DNA of 64,000 nt, taken from positions 1,922,001-1,986,000 of the forward strand of contig OZ244857.1 of NCBI GenBank assembly GCA_965220935.1, read 5' to 3'. The notes under the pieces were generated by a model, which was given only the letters and a program-made list of their open reading frames with translations, was not told where the DNA came from and ran no database searches. The translations under genes and the position numbers were made by a program. The first letter of the stretch is position 1, and each line of letters starts with the position of its first letter. The DNA comes from Bin80 sp965220935 (GTDB lineage Bacteria; Bacteroidota; Rhodothermia; Rhodothermales; Bin80). This document shows positions 46,842-56,454 of the stretch, piece after piece.

Positions 46842-47128
46842 GATAAATAATAATATTATGTGAATATATATTAAATATAATCATTTTCTATCACTTTTGT
46901 ATAACTTTGGAGAAATCTTGTCAGAATCGCTAGATATGAGTTGGTCATTAATGTAGCAATGTCCATCATTTTCGTTGAGCTGATATTCGGGCAGATCTAC
47001 TTGTTGTTTAAGCCAATACACTCACTAAATTCTCCAATCATGATTGTTCAACATAGGAGTAGGTCTGGGTGGCATTGTTAATCCTATCTACTGAGAAGTC
47101 AAGTTACCATTCGCTAATGCTCAACATT

Positions 47129-48253
47129 TTAGTCAAATAAACTAAGTTGATTTGATGGATTGCGAATAAATTGGTCTGTCCGCAAGGGCTGGCTGAGTTG
47201 ATTGAGTTTATGACGCTTACATGTCACTTCAAAGAGTTGCATTAGCGTCTCTGCCCATATCCCCTCGCCACGCATACGGTGTCCAAATCGTGAATCATTA
47301 AGTTGACCAGAACGCACCTCCTTGATTCTATTAATTATTTTATTCTTGCGCTCTGGCATGACACGATCTAACCAGTCCTCAAAAAGCGGTGCGACCGCTC
47401 CTGGCAATCGAAGTAGTATATACCCTGCCCGAATCGCACCGCGGTCTGCTGCAGCATCAATGATTGCAGGTAGCTCTTCATCGGTCAATGCTGGAACAAC
47501 GGGCGCAACCATAACGCCAGTCGGTATACCAGCTTGGGAGAGTTTTTCAATCGCATCTAATCGACGATCCGGACTACTAGTACGTGGTTCCATGGCGCGA
47601 GCAATTTCATTACGTAGACTTGTAATTGAAACCATGACATGAACTAGCCCAAGTTCTGCCATCGGCTTCAAAATATCTATATCTCGGGTCACAAGGTGAT
47701 TCTTCGTAATGATCCCTATTGGATTTCGATGATCTGACAAAGCTTTTAGACAGTTACGTGTGATTTCAAGATGTCGCTCTACAGGCTGGTATGGATCGGT
47801 ATTGCCTGAAAGTGAAATCACGGCAGGTTTCCATGAGGGCTTTCTTAGCTCCCGCCTCAATAATTCAGATGCATTTCTTTTGATCAAAATTTTTGTTTCA
47901 AAATCAAGCCCAGAACTCCAGCCTAAATACTCGTGACTCGGGCGTGCATAGCAGTAAATACACCCGTGTTCACATCCACGATATGGATTAAGTCCCCACA
48001 TATATCCGATATCAGGGGAATCATTCCTGACAAGAATTGATCTCGAAGTATCTTCAAAGAATTTGGTATGCGACTGCCTCAAGTCATTTGGATCCAGGGC
48101 ATCTAGATCCAATTCTATCTGCACAGGATCAAATCTGGTGGGTGGGTTTGTAGATGTAGCTCGTCCTTTTGGTGCAGGTATGGATTGACTCTGGATTGCC
48201 ATTAAATCATCTGATGGTTCACTCATATGTGTCACTTTTCTGTATGATCGCAT
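47129..48253 (-). CDS. PA0069/Rv2578c-family radical SAM protein
   Basis: The 374-residue product has the radical SAM cluster motif in YRGCEHGCIYCYARPSHEYLG (C-x3-C-x2-C), SAM-binding segments VISLSGNTDPYQPVE and IGIITKNHLVTRDID, and a C-terminal region AAADRGAIRAGYILLRLP. This matches the PA0069 family, related to spore photoproduct lyase, whose substrate is not established. The start may be the ATG at 48226 (MSEPSDDLM) rather than 48253. It lies upstream of lexA on the same strand with a 287-base gap, so a link to DNA repair is possible but unproven. Confidence 0.9.
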   Translation of the reverse strand: MRSYRKVTHMSEPSDDLMAIQSQSIPAPKGRATSTNPPTRFDPVQIELDLDALDPNDLRQSHTKFFEDTSRSILVRNDSPDIGYMWGLNPYRGCEHGCIYCYARPSHEYLGWSSGLDFETKILIKRNASELLRRELRKPSWKPAVISLSGNTDPYQPVERHLEITRNCLKALSDHRNPIGIITKNHLVTRDIDILKPMAELGLVHVMVSITSLRNEIARAMEPRTSSPDRRLDAIEKLSQAGIPTGVMVAPVVPALTDEELPAIIDAAADRGAIRAGYILLRLPGAVAPLFEDWLDRVMPERKNKIINRIKEVRSGQLNDSRFGHRMRGEGIWAETLMQLFEVTCKRHKLNQLSQPLRTDQFIRNPSNQLSLFD

Positions 48254-48272
48254 TGCCTAAGACTACAATCTC

Positions 48273-48527
48273 CTAATTTATGATTCTGACTTTATTGATG
48301 AGGAGGGTCTCTTTGATTATAGAATTTAAGTGGCGGTCAATTAATGATTTTTTGTTGAAAAAATATCCGCAGAAAAAGATTTGGTCACCCTGATGAATCC
48401 ATGAATCTGCTATATCACTGCTTACCACATTTCTAGCAAAACGTTCCGCCTGAATGATTGATCTATCAACGTTATTGATAAAGAACAGGATTCTATCTGA
48501 GATGTACATTGTAGGTTCAAACATCAC
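48273..48527 (-). CDS. Possible small hypothetical protein
   Basis: An 84-codon frame ends 19 bases upstream of the radical SAM gene on the same strand. The translation (start MMFEPTMYISDRILFFINN, then ADSWIHQGDQIFFCGYFFNK) resembles no family I know. It could be a real short gene or a remnant. The position is the main argument for it. Confidence 0.25.
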   Translation of the reverse strand: MMFEPTMYISDRILFFINNVDRSIIQAERFARNVVSSDIADSWIHQGDQIFFCGYFFNKKSLIDRHLNSIIKETLLINKVRIIN

Positions 48528-49118
48528 AGAAACGAGAATGACAATTTGAAAGATCTCGAATTTTCCATACCCTCTTCCAGCAGTTTAGACCTCTTGTACA
48601 TTTCCATTCATGCGTTTTGGTTTAATTCCATATTATTCACTAGATTTGGGCTTATGAACCTTGTACATGCATGATTCATGGTACATTTGCCATGACGCTC
48701 ATTGGTAGATATTTTCAGGATTCAAGCATAGCATCAGATGTGTGTTGATACGCTCCGCTATACAGATGGAAAATTTCATGTTTTGGTGTTACACTAGTTA
48801 TCTTCCAATCTGATATACGCAAGAGTAGGAGGATGATTATCCTGCAATGTTGTGTGATCTGCTTATGAGTCTGCTGAAATCAATCTAAATCTTAGAGGAA
48901 CTTGTGATTCTCACATAGTGCAGAAACCCAGCCAGGCCAAAGATTGGTTGGCATCGTGAAGTACTCTATACATTTTGGAGCACAGAATTTCATTGAACCA
49001 GATATATGGAGTGAATGTTTTGATATCGCTCTTGGTTACGGGTGAATCTTTGTCACCTGTGACTCTTGAAATGTTTACTATATTTGGAATGTGAGCAATC
49101 TCTAATTGATTATTGTGA
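48528..49118. other. Intergenic region upstream of the LarA-type gene
   Basis: About 590 bases between divergent transcription units. No gene or RNA is recognised. It should hold the larA promoter. Confidence 0.4.
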
Positions 49119-50399
49119 ATGAGTTCAGAATCTACTGTTGTTAAATTGGATTACGGAAAAGAGGGCCTTTTGCTCAATCTTGATGGCCTCAATGCCACGG
49201 TTCTCAGACCGCATTATCTTGATGGCTTATCTGATGAGCATGCTTCATTCATTGAGTCAGTTAGACATCCATACAATTGCCCTCCTTTAAGAGAAGTCGT
49301 TTCACCTGACGAAACACTCGCCATTGTCATTCCAGATATAACACGTGCACTGCCGAGTGACCGTATATTACCATGGCTTTTTGATGAACTTGGTGGAATG
49401 AACCCTGAAAATGTGACAATCATTGTCGGAACAGGTGCACATCGCGCCAATACGCATGACGAACTATGTCGTATGGTTGGTCCTGAGATCGTTGCCAAAT
49501 ATCAGATTGTCAATCATGATGCCCAAAATCCAGATTCTCTGCTCCAAGTAGGACAAAGCCCTTATGGCTATGATGTCTCGTATGCCTCAAATTATGTTCT
49601 CTCAGATCGCCGAATCCTGATGGGATTCATTGAACCCCATTTTATGGCTGGGTTTAGTGGGGGATATAAGGCCGTCTTTCCAGGGATTACAGACATCAAT
49701 GCCATACAATCCTATCATGGATTTGAAAATATTGCCCACCCCAATAGTACATGGGGAACGCTCGAAAATAATCCTACACAGAATCATATCCGCTCAGCTG
49801 GAAGATTACTATCAGTAGACTTTCTGATCAATGTGACTCTCAACTCAGACCGTAATATTACGGGATTCTTCTGTGGAGACGTTGTATCTGCCCATCAGGC
49901 CGGCTGTATTTTTTCTAAAGAAACAGCAATGATACAAGTGCCTGAGCCATTCCCAATTGTCGTTACTACTAACAGTGGATATCCGTTAGATTTGAATCTA
50001 TACCAAAGCGTTAAAGGGATGTCTGCTGCTCACTCAATTACAAAAAAAGATGGCCTAATCATTGCTGCATCCAGATGTAATGATGGATTTCCTGAACATG
50101 GGGCATTTAAGGATCAACTCCTGCGTTGGAAGAGTCCAGATCAAGCGTGGGCATCCATTCAAGATCCTGATTTTATGGAAGCAGATCAATGGCAAACACA
50201 AAAATTACTGCAAATTCTACAAACATGTCGCGTCAGTCTGATGAGCGAACTTGATCCGCAATTAGTCAAACGAGCCCACTTAACGCCAATTCGCGACATT
50301 AGAACTACAATTGATAAGGAGTTGGCACGACTAAGTCGGACTGATGCCCCGATTGCGGTGCTACCGGAAGGGCCCCTAACCATCGCATATGCCAATTAA
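49119..50399 (+). CDS. LarA-type nickel-pincer-dependent 2-hydroxyacid racemase/epimerase
   Basis: The 426-residue product aligns with lactate racemase LarA. The residues that act in Lactiplantibacillus LarA are at the same positions: H108 (in VGTGAHR), H174 (in EPHFMAGFSGG), K184 (in SGGYKAVFPG, which binds the pincer cofactor) and H200 (in SYHGFENIAHP). The DITRALP segment (73-79) and the YQSVKGMSAA region (Q296, K299) also match. LarA-like enzymes racemise or epimerise 2-hydroxyacids with a nickel pincer nucleotide cofactor made by LarB, LarC and LarE; those genes are not in the window. The substrate here may differ from lactate. Its stop overlaps that of the convergent esterase pseudogene. 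Confidence 0.9.
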   Translation: MSSESTVVKLDYGKEGLLLNLDGLNATVLRPHYLDGLSDEHASFIESVRHPYNCPPLREVVSPDETLAIVIPDITRALPSDRILPWLFDELGGMNPENVTIIVGTGAHRANTHDELCRMVGPEIVAKYQIVNHDAQNPDSLLQVGQSPYGYDVSYASNYVLSDRRILMGFIEPHFMAGFSGGYKAVFPGITDINAIQSYHGFENIAHPNSTWGTLENNPTQNHIRSAGRLLSVDFLINVTLNSDRNITGFFCGDVVSAHQAGCIFSKETAMIQVPEPFPIVVTTNSGYPLDLNLYQSVKGMSAAHSITKKDGLIIAASRCNDGFPEHGAFKDQLLRWKSPDQAWASIQDPDFMEADQWQTQKLLQILQTCRVSLMSELDPQLVKRAHLTPIRDIRTTIDKELARLSRTDAPIAVLPEGPLTIAYAN

Positions 50400-51081
50400 T
50401 ATTTGAGTACTTTCTGGAGCTCTTTAATCATAAAATCTGCTACAAAACGATTACCATTCTGATTGAGGTGTACGCCATCTGTGGTTAAAATCCTTTCGGT
50501 AGATTTGTCCCTATGCTGCGAGAGATAGATCTCAATAGATTTTCATAAATCGCAGAGATGAACCTCTTTGTTCTTAGCCACATGACGCGTAATCTGTGCG
50601 TATTCTTTCAGACGTAAATTTACAGGCGAGTCACTCTCGGTGTCCTCTCCGATCACACTTGGAGTACAGTAGCCCCAGACAAGCTAATCTGATCGACTAG
50701 CTGTTCTAGACCTTCCTTAAATATGTCAGGCTCTGTACCCGTGGTATGGTCAAATTCGTAATGATGCCAAACATCATTGATCCCAATATAGATTACGACA
50801 TGGGTTGGATCTAATGATAAAACGTCATCATTTAGTCGCGCTAAAAGATCGGGCACCTTATTACCACTTACTCCAGCTCCTATAACATTGATGTCAGGGT
50901 CAAGAACCTTAAGCGAATCAGACACGAGGGTTACATAACCATCTGAAGTGACTCCAGCCTCTGTTGTTGAATCACCCAGAAAAATGATTCTGGATTGTGC
51001 ATTAACACACTGCATCGTAATGAAGCAAAGAATGATTAAACAATAGCGCATGAGAGAGAGATTTGATTGATTCCTTAACAC
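50396..51081 (-). pseudogene. Secreted GDSL/SGNH esterase, frameshifted
   Basis: The frame begins with a signal peptide (RYCLIILCFITMQCVNAQ) and has block I IIFLGDSTTEAG with the nucleophile serine, block II VIGAGVSGNKVPDLLARL and block III VVIYIGINDVWHH. It stops after SGATVLQV at about 50656. A shift to another frame gives TPSVIGEDTESDSPVNLRLK, then KEVHLCDL followed by a TGA where an arginine codon (CGA) would be expected, then IEIYLSQHRDKSTERILTTD and GVHLNQNGNRFVADFM, which supplies the D-x2-H catalytic pair. The end is a TAA at 50396-50398, overlapping the larA stop. Two independent lesions show real decay. Confidence 0.85.
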
Positions 51082-51157
51082 AATCTGGTCGCATTTAGAT
51101 TCCTACGGTAAATAATATGGATTGAAGCCCACAGGTAATTTATCACGAGGTGATTGA

Positions 51158-52984
51158 TCAATTATTGATCGTCCAGAACACACCAAAACGCAACTGCCCC
51201 GCAGGAAGTGGATAGTCAGCAACCAGCTCATTGCCAGCCATGAGACCTGTACCGCTGGTTAAATTTTCATAAACGACATAAATGCTTGCACCACGAATGT
51301 TGCCTTTGACTGCTACGTCTAAGATATGGGATTCTTCAATAAATTGTCTTTGATCAGAAGGTAAGACTAACAACCCTGTAGGTGCATGTAATGTCCTACC
51401 CGTCATGGCACTCCACCATCGCCCTCGCAATGAAATATCAAGGTGTAAATCCCTTTTGAATAACACCGCGCGAAATCCTAAATGACCTGACAGTGCCCAC
51501 TTGGGGAGAACGAGCTCTGAATTATATCGTGTTCTTCCAGTTTGAGTTAACCCCGAATTCAAGCCAAAATAGAATCCTTGATGGGTATCTGGCCTAATCT
51601 TCATCCATAACCCCGCCCCCGATGCTGTGAATGAATCAAACATGACGCTCACTGAATCTGGAACAATCTCCATGTAATCATGCACATTCTCAGCCACGGT
51701 CAAAAATCCATATGACCCTACTGATAATTGTCCACTATGAAATGTGATTCCAGAATTTGATTGTAAAATACTTCCAGTTGTATCTGAAACTGATCGTAAA
51801 TAAGTTCCCCATCCAAGGGGGGACTTAAGTGATCCATCATAAGCGATTTCTATGTAAGGAGTCAGGCGATTAAATGTGACTTCACCGCGTAATCGTCCTC
51901 GGGGAGACCAATTGTTCCCATTACGACTCTCAAACCCAGCCTGGGCAAAAATAAAGCCTGTATGAAAGTTGAGGGAGTCACTGACGTTGCCCATGAACAA
52001 TGAGACCTCACGTTTCTGAGCGAGGGCATTGCCCCTAAGGAATTGTTGCCAATAGCCATCCATTTGGGCACTCAGTTGATGATTTCGAAATCTCATGTCT
52101 CTCAGAAGAGATAGCCCTATTCTTCTGTAGAGCCCGCCGGTTTGAATATAGCTTAGAGTTTGAGTAGAAAGATATGCCGATGCTGTAATATATCGTGTTT
52201 TGACAGTCCCTAATAAATCATTCCGAACAGTCCGTCGGGTATGATCTCTGCCGACCACCTGAGCAATGAGGCGATTGTATCGTTGATCACCACCTCCTAT
52301 GACACCGCTGTGTGCTCCAAGCCTACGCTGATTATGTAAATACAACAACTCCAATGACCATGAAACTCTTTGATAGCGTGTTCTAAAAAGAACCTGCCGT
52401 AGCCTCTGTAAACGACTTCCAGGGTAATCACCTGCATCAGAAGCCCCAGCGTAACCAAATAGCCCCTGAAAATGACCAGGTTGATTGAATGGGCTCCCCC
52501 TTTGCTGTGCATGTAAGGCTGTTACTCGTTGCAAACTATGATCCCCAGCCTGATAATGCAGCTGAGTATGGGGCTTTTCAGCATTGACCGTCCGAAGTTC
52601 TGACTGAATTCCCAGAATTGATTGAGGTAATGCAGAATTTGTTTCTGGGTTTCTTAGAAGTGCAGTCGGAAGCAGATCATAACGGGGGCGGCCGGTCAAA
52701 AGATCATCAAATGGAATTGGACCAAAATTAAGTTGCACCGCGTGGGGAGCAAGCCCATATATGCTCCATGCGTTAGGCCATGCGAACGCATTGAAATCAT
52801 ATACAAAACTTCCGGGGATTTCAGAGAGTGCGCTGGTAATGTCATGCTCTGCCGTTAACAGGTCATCATCGGGTAGATCCACATCTGCACGTAATGACTG
52901 AACACTATCTGCAGAGGTCTGTGCATGTGCAATGGAGCCACTTGACAGTAGTACACAAAACAAAATCGTGCGAGGCAGATGCAT
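51158..52984 (-). CDS. Outer-membrane beta-barrel protein, TonB-receptor-like
   Basis: The 608-residue product has a signal peptide (ILFCVLLSSGSIAHAQ). Residues about 40-110 resemble a reduced TonB plug: DITSALSEIPGSFVYDFNAF, AWSIYGLAPHAVQLNFGPIP and DDLLTGRPRYDLLPTALL. The rest has alternating aromatic/hydrophobic strands typical of an outer-membrane barrel, and it ends in an aromatic residue followed by polar residues (FGVFWTINN). No ligand can be inferred. It starts one base after the stop of the upstream reductase gene, so the two are co-transcribed. Confidence 0.75.
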   Translation of the reverse strand: MHLPRTILFCVLLSSGSIAHAQTSADSVQSLRADVDLPDDDLLTAEHDITSALSEIPGSFVYDFNAFAWPNAWSIYGLAPHAVQLNFGPIPFDDLLTGRPRYDLLPTALLRNPETNSALPQSILGIQSELRTVNAEKPHTQLHYQAGDHSLQRVTALHAQQRGSPFNQPGHFQGLFGYAGASDAGDYPGSRLQRLRQVLFRTRYQRVSWSLELLYLHNQRRLGAHSGVIGGGDQRYNRLIAQVVGRDHTRRTVRNDLLGTVKTRYITASAYLSTQTLSYIQTGGLYRRIGLSLLRDMRFRNHQLSAQMDGYWQQFLRGNALAQKREVSLFMGNVSDSLNFHTGFIFAQAGFESRNGNNWSPRGRLRGEVTFNRLTPYIEIAYDGSLKSPLGWGTYLRSVSDTTGSILQSNSGITFHSGQLSVGSYGFLTVAENVHDYMEIVPDSVSVMFDSFTASGAGLWMKIRPDTHQGFYFGLNSGLTQTGRTRYNSELVLPKWALSGHLGFRAVLFKRDLHLDISLRGRWWSAMTGRTLHAPTGLLVLPSDQRQFIEESHILDVAVKGNIRGASIYVVYENLTSGTGLMAGNELVADYPLPAGQLRFGVFWTINN

Positions 52985-52985
52985 C

Positions 52986-53891
52986 TTACCTGCGTCGCAA
53001 ATAGTCCAAGTTGTCTTCGTTGAAAGGACGCTCAGTTACCTGAAATACATCATAAAACTCTGAGGCATCTGCCACATTACCTGCAATGAGCATGGAAAAT
53101 TGAACAGGAGTGATCGGTAATAAATTCCCGGCGAAGCGAAGACTCGTCCGCACAATCGGTAGAGGAAGTTTAATTTTGGGCTTTGGCTTGATCCCCGCAG
53201 ACTTAGTCACGATATCTAAAAGGTCTATGTAAGAAAACCTTTGACGACCTACGATAGGAATCGTCTGTTGAGAGACTTCAGGAAGTGTCAAAGCCTGAAC
53301 GGTGGCCTCGGCGACTTCGTTGACAGAAACGGGTTGTAACTGATAGCGCCCACTTCCGAAAATAGGAAGAACAGGAAATGGACGAATCAGAGTATTGGTT
53401 ACCACTGTACAAAATTCCTCCCGCTCCATCTGTGGGTCCCCAAAAATCAAACCAGGCCGTAGAATACACCAATGAGGAAGTCCAGAATTACGAACCGCCT
53501 CCTCTGCAACCCATTTGGTGGTTTGATACTCTGTTTCTCCATGCTGTGACGCACCATTGGCGCTAACAAAGACCAGATTCTTTACACCCGATGCCTTAGC
53601 GGCGCGTACTACATTTTGCGTTGCATTAGTATGAAGTGCCTCAAAGGTTACTTTTTCAGATGGAATTTCTTTAATGATACCCACTAAATGGATGATCCCG
53701 TCAACATCCTCCAGAAATTTCTCCAGTGGATCATTGATATCACCGCGAACGATTTCAATCTCTTTTCTTTCAAATCCTTCTGGGGCACCACCGCGTCTCA
53801 GTAAAGCCCGAACTTGGTACCCATGTGAAATCAGTTCGTTTAATACGTAGTGGCCAACAAAACCCGTTCCCCCTGTTAAAAATATGCGCAT
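52986..53891 (-). CDS. NDUFA9-like NAD(P)-binding epimerase/reductase
   Basis: The 301-residue product is an atypical short-chain dehydrogenase: Rossmann motif TGGTGFVGHYVLNEL at the N-terminus, then DGIIHLVGIIKE, NLVFVSANGA, YQTTKWVAEEAV (degenerate Y-x3-K) and LRPGLIFGD. The order and the LVGII segment resemble the complex I NDUFA9/39-kDa family, which binds NADPH and has a structural or quinone-related role. It lies divergently from rsmD and directly upstream of the barrel gene. The physiological substrate is unknown. Confidence 0.88.
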   Translation of the reverse strand: MRIFLTGGTGFVGHYVLNELISHGYQVRALLRRGGAPEGFERKEIEIVRGDINDPLEKFLEDVDGIIHLVGIIKEIPSEKVTFEALHTNATQNVVRAAKASGVKNLVFVSANGASQHGETEYQTTKWVAEEAVRNSGLPHWCILRPGLIFGDPQMEREEFCTVVTNTLIRPFPVLPIFGSGRYQLQPVSVNEVAEATVQALTLPEVSQQTIPIVGRQRFSYIDLLDIVTKSAGIKPKPKIKLPLPIVRTSLRFAGNLLPITPVQFSMLIAGNVADASEFYDVFQVTERPFNEDNLDYLRRR

Positions 53892-53959
53892 TAAATTATC
53901 GTTTTTGAATCCTACGCCTGTAAGGACTATATGATGCGTTCCATTGACTCACTTATCAA

Positions 53960-54493
53960 ATGCGTATTATAGCGGGTAGTTTGCGTGGTCAAAAAATACT
54001 GCGCCCAAAAAATCTAACCACACGACCGACTACAGATCGGGTTCGGGAAGCACTATATGCCTTAGTGGAATCTAGGATGTCACTTCGTGATGCAAACTTA
54101 ATGGATTTATTTTCTGGGACTGGTGCACTCGCATTTGAGGGAATGAGTCGTGGTGCTAACTCTGCCATCCTTGTGGAGTCTGATCGCCGCGCTGTCAATG
54201 CTGCTCGCAAAAATGCTGAACATCTTAATCTGTCACACAAATGTCAGTATTTATGTGCAGATGCCATAACTTTTTTGAAATGCTATCAAGGACCACCAAT
54301 GAATTTAATCCTCGCTGATCCCCCCTATGAGATTGAAGCATTACCAGATTTACCAGATTTGGCATTACGGTGTCTATCGCCTGGGGGGCTGTTTGTCGTT
54401 GAACACGATTCCCGAATTAAATTCTCTGGTCACCCATCACTGAATACATCAAGGGGATATGGTCGCACCCATGTAAGTATATTTATAGATTAA
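53960..54493 (+). CDS. rsmD: 16S rRNA (guanine-N2-966) methyltransferase RsmD
   Basis: The 177-residue product begins MRIIAGSLRGQKI and has RPTTDRVREALY, the SAM motif LMDLFSGTGALAFEGMSRGA and the catalytic motif LILADPPYE. It methylates G966 of 16S rRNA during 30S assembly. The stop is four bases before the coaD start; rsmD-coaD is a widespread gene pair. Confidence 0.95.
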   Translation: MRIIAGSLRGQKILRPKNLTTRPTTDRVREALYALVESRMSLRDANLMDLFSGTGALAFEGMSRGANSAILVESDRRAVNAARKNAEHLNLSHKCQYLCADAITFLKCYQGPPMNLILADPPYEIEALPDLPDLALRCLSPGGLFVVEHDSRIKFSGHPSLNTSRGYGRTHVSIFID

Positions 54494-54497
54494 TTTC

Positions 54498-55013
54498 ATG
54501 AAACTGGCAATTTATCCTGGAACGTTTGATCCTTTCACGCTGGGGCACTTAGACATTGCAGAGCGTGCACTGAATGTGTTTGACGAATTAGCCATCATCG
54601 TAGCCGCTCACCCAGAAAAATCAACGCTATTGAGTGTCAATACTCGAGTTGAGCTCATCAAGGAAGCAACGACTCATATAGATGGTATCCGAGTGATCAG
54701 CTTTCAGGGCTTAATTGTAGATCATGCAAAAAATTTGGGAGCTTGTGCGCTCGTGCGAGGACTGAGAAGCTCTCGTGATTTAGATTATGAGTCACAGATG
54801 GCACACACCAATCGTATGATGCTTCCCACGCTTGATACTGTATTTTTCCATACTTCTGCGGCCCATGCATTTACGAGTTCATCTCTTGTTCGTGAGATTC
54901 TAAGTTGGAATGGAGATATTCGTCCCTTTGTGCCGCGAGTGATTGCCGAAAGTCTCATGAATTCTAATTACTCTGATGAGATTCATTCTTACAGAAATCA
55001 GACCGATGCGTGA
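54498..55013 (+). CDS. coaD: Phosphopantetheine adenylyltransferase
   Basis: The 171-residue product starts with YPGTFDPFTLGHLDIAERAL, containing the nucleotidyltransferase T/HxGH motif (TLGH), followed by ALVRGLRSSRDLDYESQMA and FTSSSLVREIL, which corresponds to the ISS-x3-R motif. It transfers AMP from ATP to 4'-phosphopantetheine in CoA synthesis. It is slightly longer than the usual 160 residues through its C-terminus. Confidence 0.96.
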   Translation: MKLAIYPGTFDPFTLGHLDIAERALNVFDELAIIVAAHPEKSTLLSVNTRVELIKEATTHIDGIRVISFQGLIVDHAKNLGACALVRGLRSSRDLDYESQMAHTNRMMLPTLDTVFFHTSAAHAFTSSSLVREILSWNGDIRPFVPRVIAESLMNSNYSDEIHSYRNQTDA

Positions 55014-55627
55014 GATTTTTGATGATAATCATTTGTGATTCATCGCTCAAATTGATAAAATTATTCTGCAAAAAGTCCAACACTTCTCTGATCTTGAAGT
55101 AGTCTGGGGGCTGGTCAAGTGAATCAATCCTCTCCATATGTTTAAGGAAATTGAGATTGTGGTCAACTAATATTAGGCTTGATTGGGTTGATCAAACCTC
55201 CATTGGATAACGTCAAAAGCCTCCTGCTTTGCAAACATGGATTGTAGTTTTCATAGATGTATGAACATGGCGTTCAGTGTGATCTGCGCTGTTGGGTTTG
55301 ATGATAGATCTTGAATCCCGACTATTGGGTATCTTTCAATCCAAAAGCAGCCAGTAATGTGGCCCGTACGGTAGTTCATCGTATTTAATTTATACTATCT
55401 ATTGATTAATGCTTAACATGATTGAAACCTGTTTCATCAAGATTACAGATTGATCATTCAAAGGAAACTGCGAATCAATGTCGGCATCATACACTCTTAA
55501 TTTGGAACATGCATGAATTATTTTGGTAATCACGTTTTTCAAAAATAAACTCTGTTTGTACAACTTGAACTTGCTCAATACTTCAGGATCAATAGGATAA
55601 TTAATCGTATTAGTTACGCCCTTCTCT
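55014..55627. other. Intergenic region ahead of the carotenoid operon
   Basis: About 610 bases. A minus-strand frame at 55399-55722 overlaps the start of cruF and is not convincing. The operon promoter should lie here. No structured element is recognised. Confidence 0.4.
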
Positions 55628-56449
55628 ATGTCTAAGTCTCGTTCGGCCTTCACCATCGTTGACTGGTCAGGCTTAACTCTACTTTGGCTTTTCACAATTA
55701 CTGTTCTTGCTGGATTCGGCACCTTTGGGCTGAATCCAAGTCTGTTGACTATGTATCCAGATGCTGCCGGATTCTATGGATACGCGTTTATCATTTTCTC
55801 ACGAGGACATGTGATTCTTGCATTGATTGTACTTGGACTTCTATTGACGCCAAGGATTAAACTCCGATGGTTATCTCCACTGATCATTGCGTCAATTATT
55901 TCTCTGGGAATGGAGCTTCTGGGGACAAAGACAGGATTCCCATTCAGCGGTTATGAATACACGTCGCTCATGGGGTATAAAATCACAAACTTGGTTCCAG
56001 CATTAATCCCTATCAGCTGGTTCTTGATGGCATTCCCCTCTTATGTTCTAGCGCGAAAAATATCAACGAATACCTATTTACAGTGGGTGATTGGAGCATT
56101 TCTGCTAACCGTGTGGGACTTGACACTGGATCCTGCAATGAGTGAGCTCACGAACTACTGGGTTTGGGACAATCATGGCCCGTATTACGGAATGCCACTT
56201 GTGAATTTATTAGGATGGTTTGGAACAGGTCTATTGATCATGGCTGGATTCCATTATTCAGGTGCGGGAAAGATGGCAGATCAAATCCATCCACCCATCA
56301 TGGAATTTTATTACTTCACGGTGATCTTACTTTCATTGGGAATGACACTTTTGGCAGGCTACTGGCTGGCCGTCATTCTGACATTTGTGGTTATTGTGGG
56401 GCTTAGAGTTGTGCTTTCTCAAAAAAGCAAAATCGTTACGACTCAATAG
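55628..56449 (+). CDS. cruF: CruF-type carotenoid hydratase (DUF422)
   Basis: The 273-residue product is an integral membrane protein with seven to eight hydrophobic segments. LGMELLGTKTGFPFSGYEYT and WDLTLDPAMSELTNYWVW followed by GPYYGMPLVNLLGWFGTG are hallmark segments of the CruF/bisanhydrobacterioruberin hydratase family. These enzymes add water across the 1',2' double bond of carotenoid psi-ends, as in salinixanthin or myxol-type pigments. It is followed five bases later by the prenyl/phytoene synthase fusion gene, so it belongs to the operon. Confidence 0.88.
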   Translation: MSKSRSAFTIVDWSGLTLLWLFTITVLAGFGTFGLNPSLLTMYPDAAGFYGYAFIIFSRGHVILALIVLGLLLTPRIKLRWLSPLIIASIISLGMELLGTKTGFPFSGYEYTSLMGYKITNLVPALIPISWFLMAFPSYVLARKISTNTYLQWVIGAFLLTVWDLTLDPAMSELTNYWVWDNHGPYYGMPLVNLLGWFGTGLLIMAGFHYSGAGKMADQIHPPIMEFYYFTVILLSLGMTLLAGYWLAVILTFVVIVGLRVVLSQKSKIVTTQ

Positions 56450-56454
56450 ATTCT

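Noticed and set aside
55399..55722. 107-codon minus-strand frame overlapping the start of cruF
   Set aside because: Overlaps a well-supported gene on the other strand and has no recognisable product.
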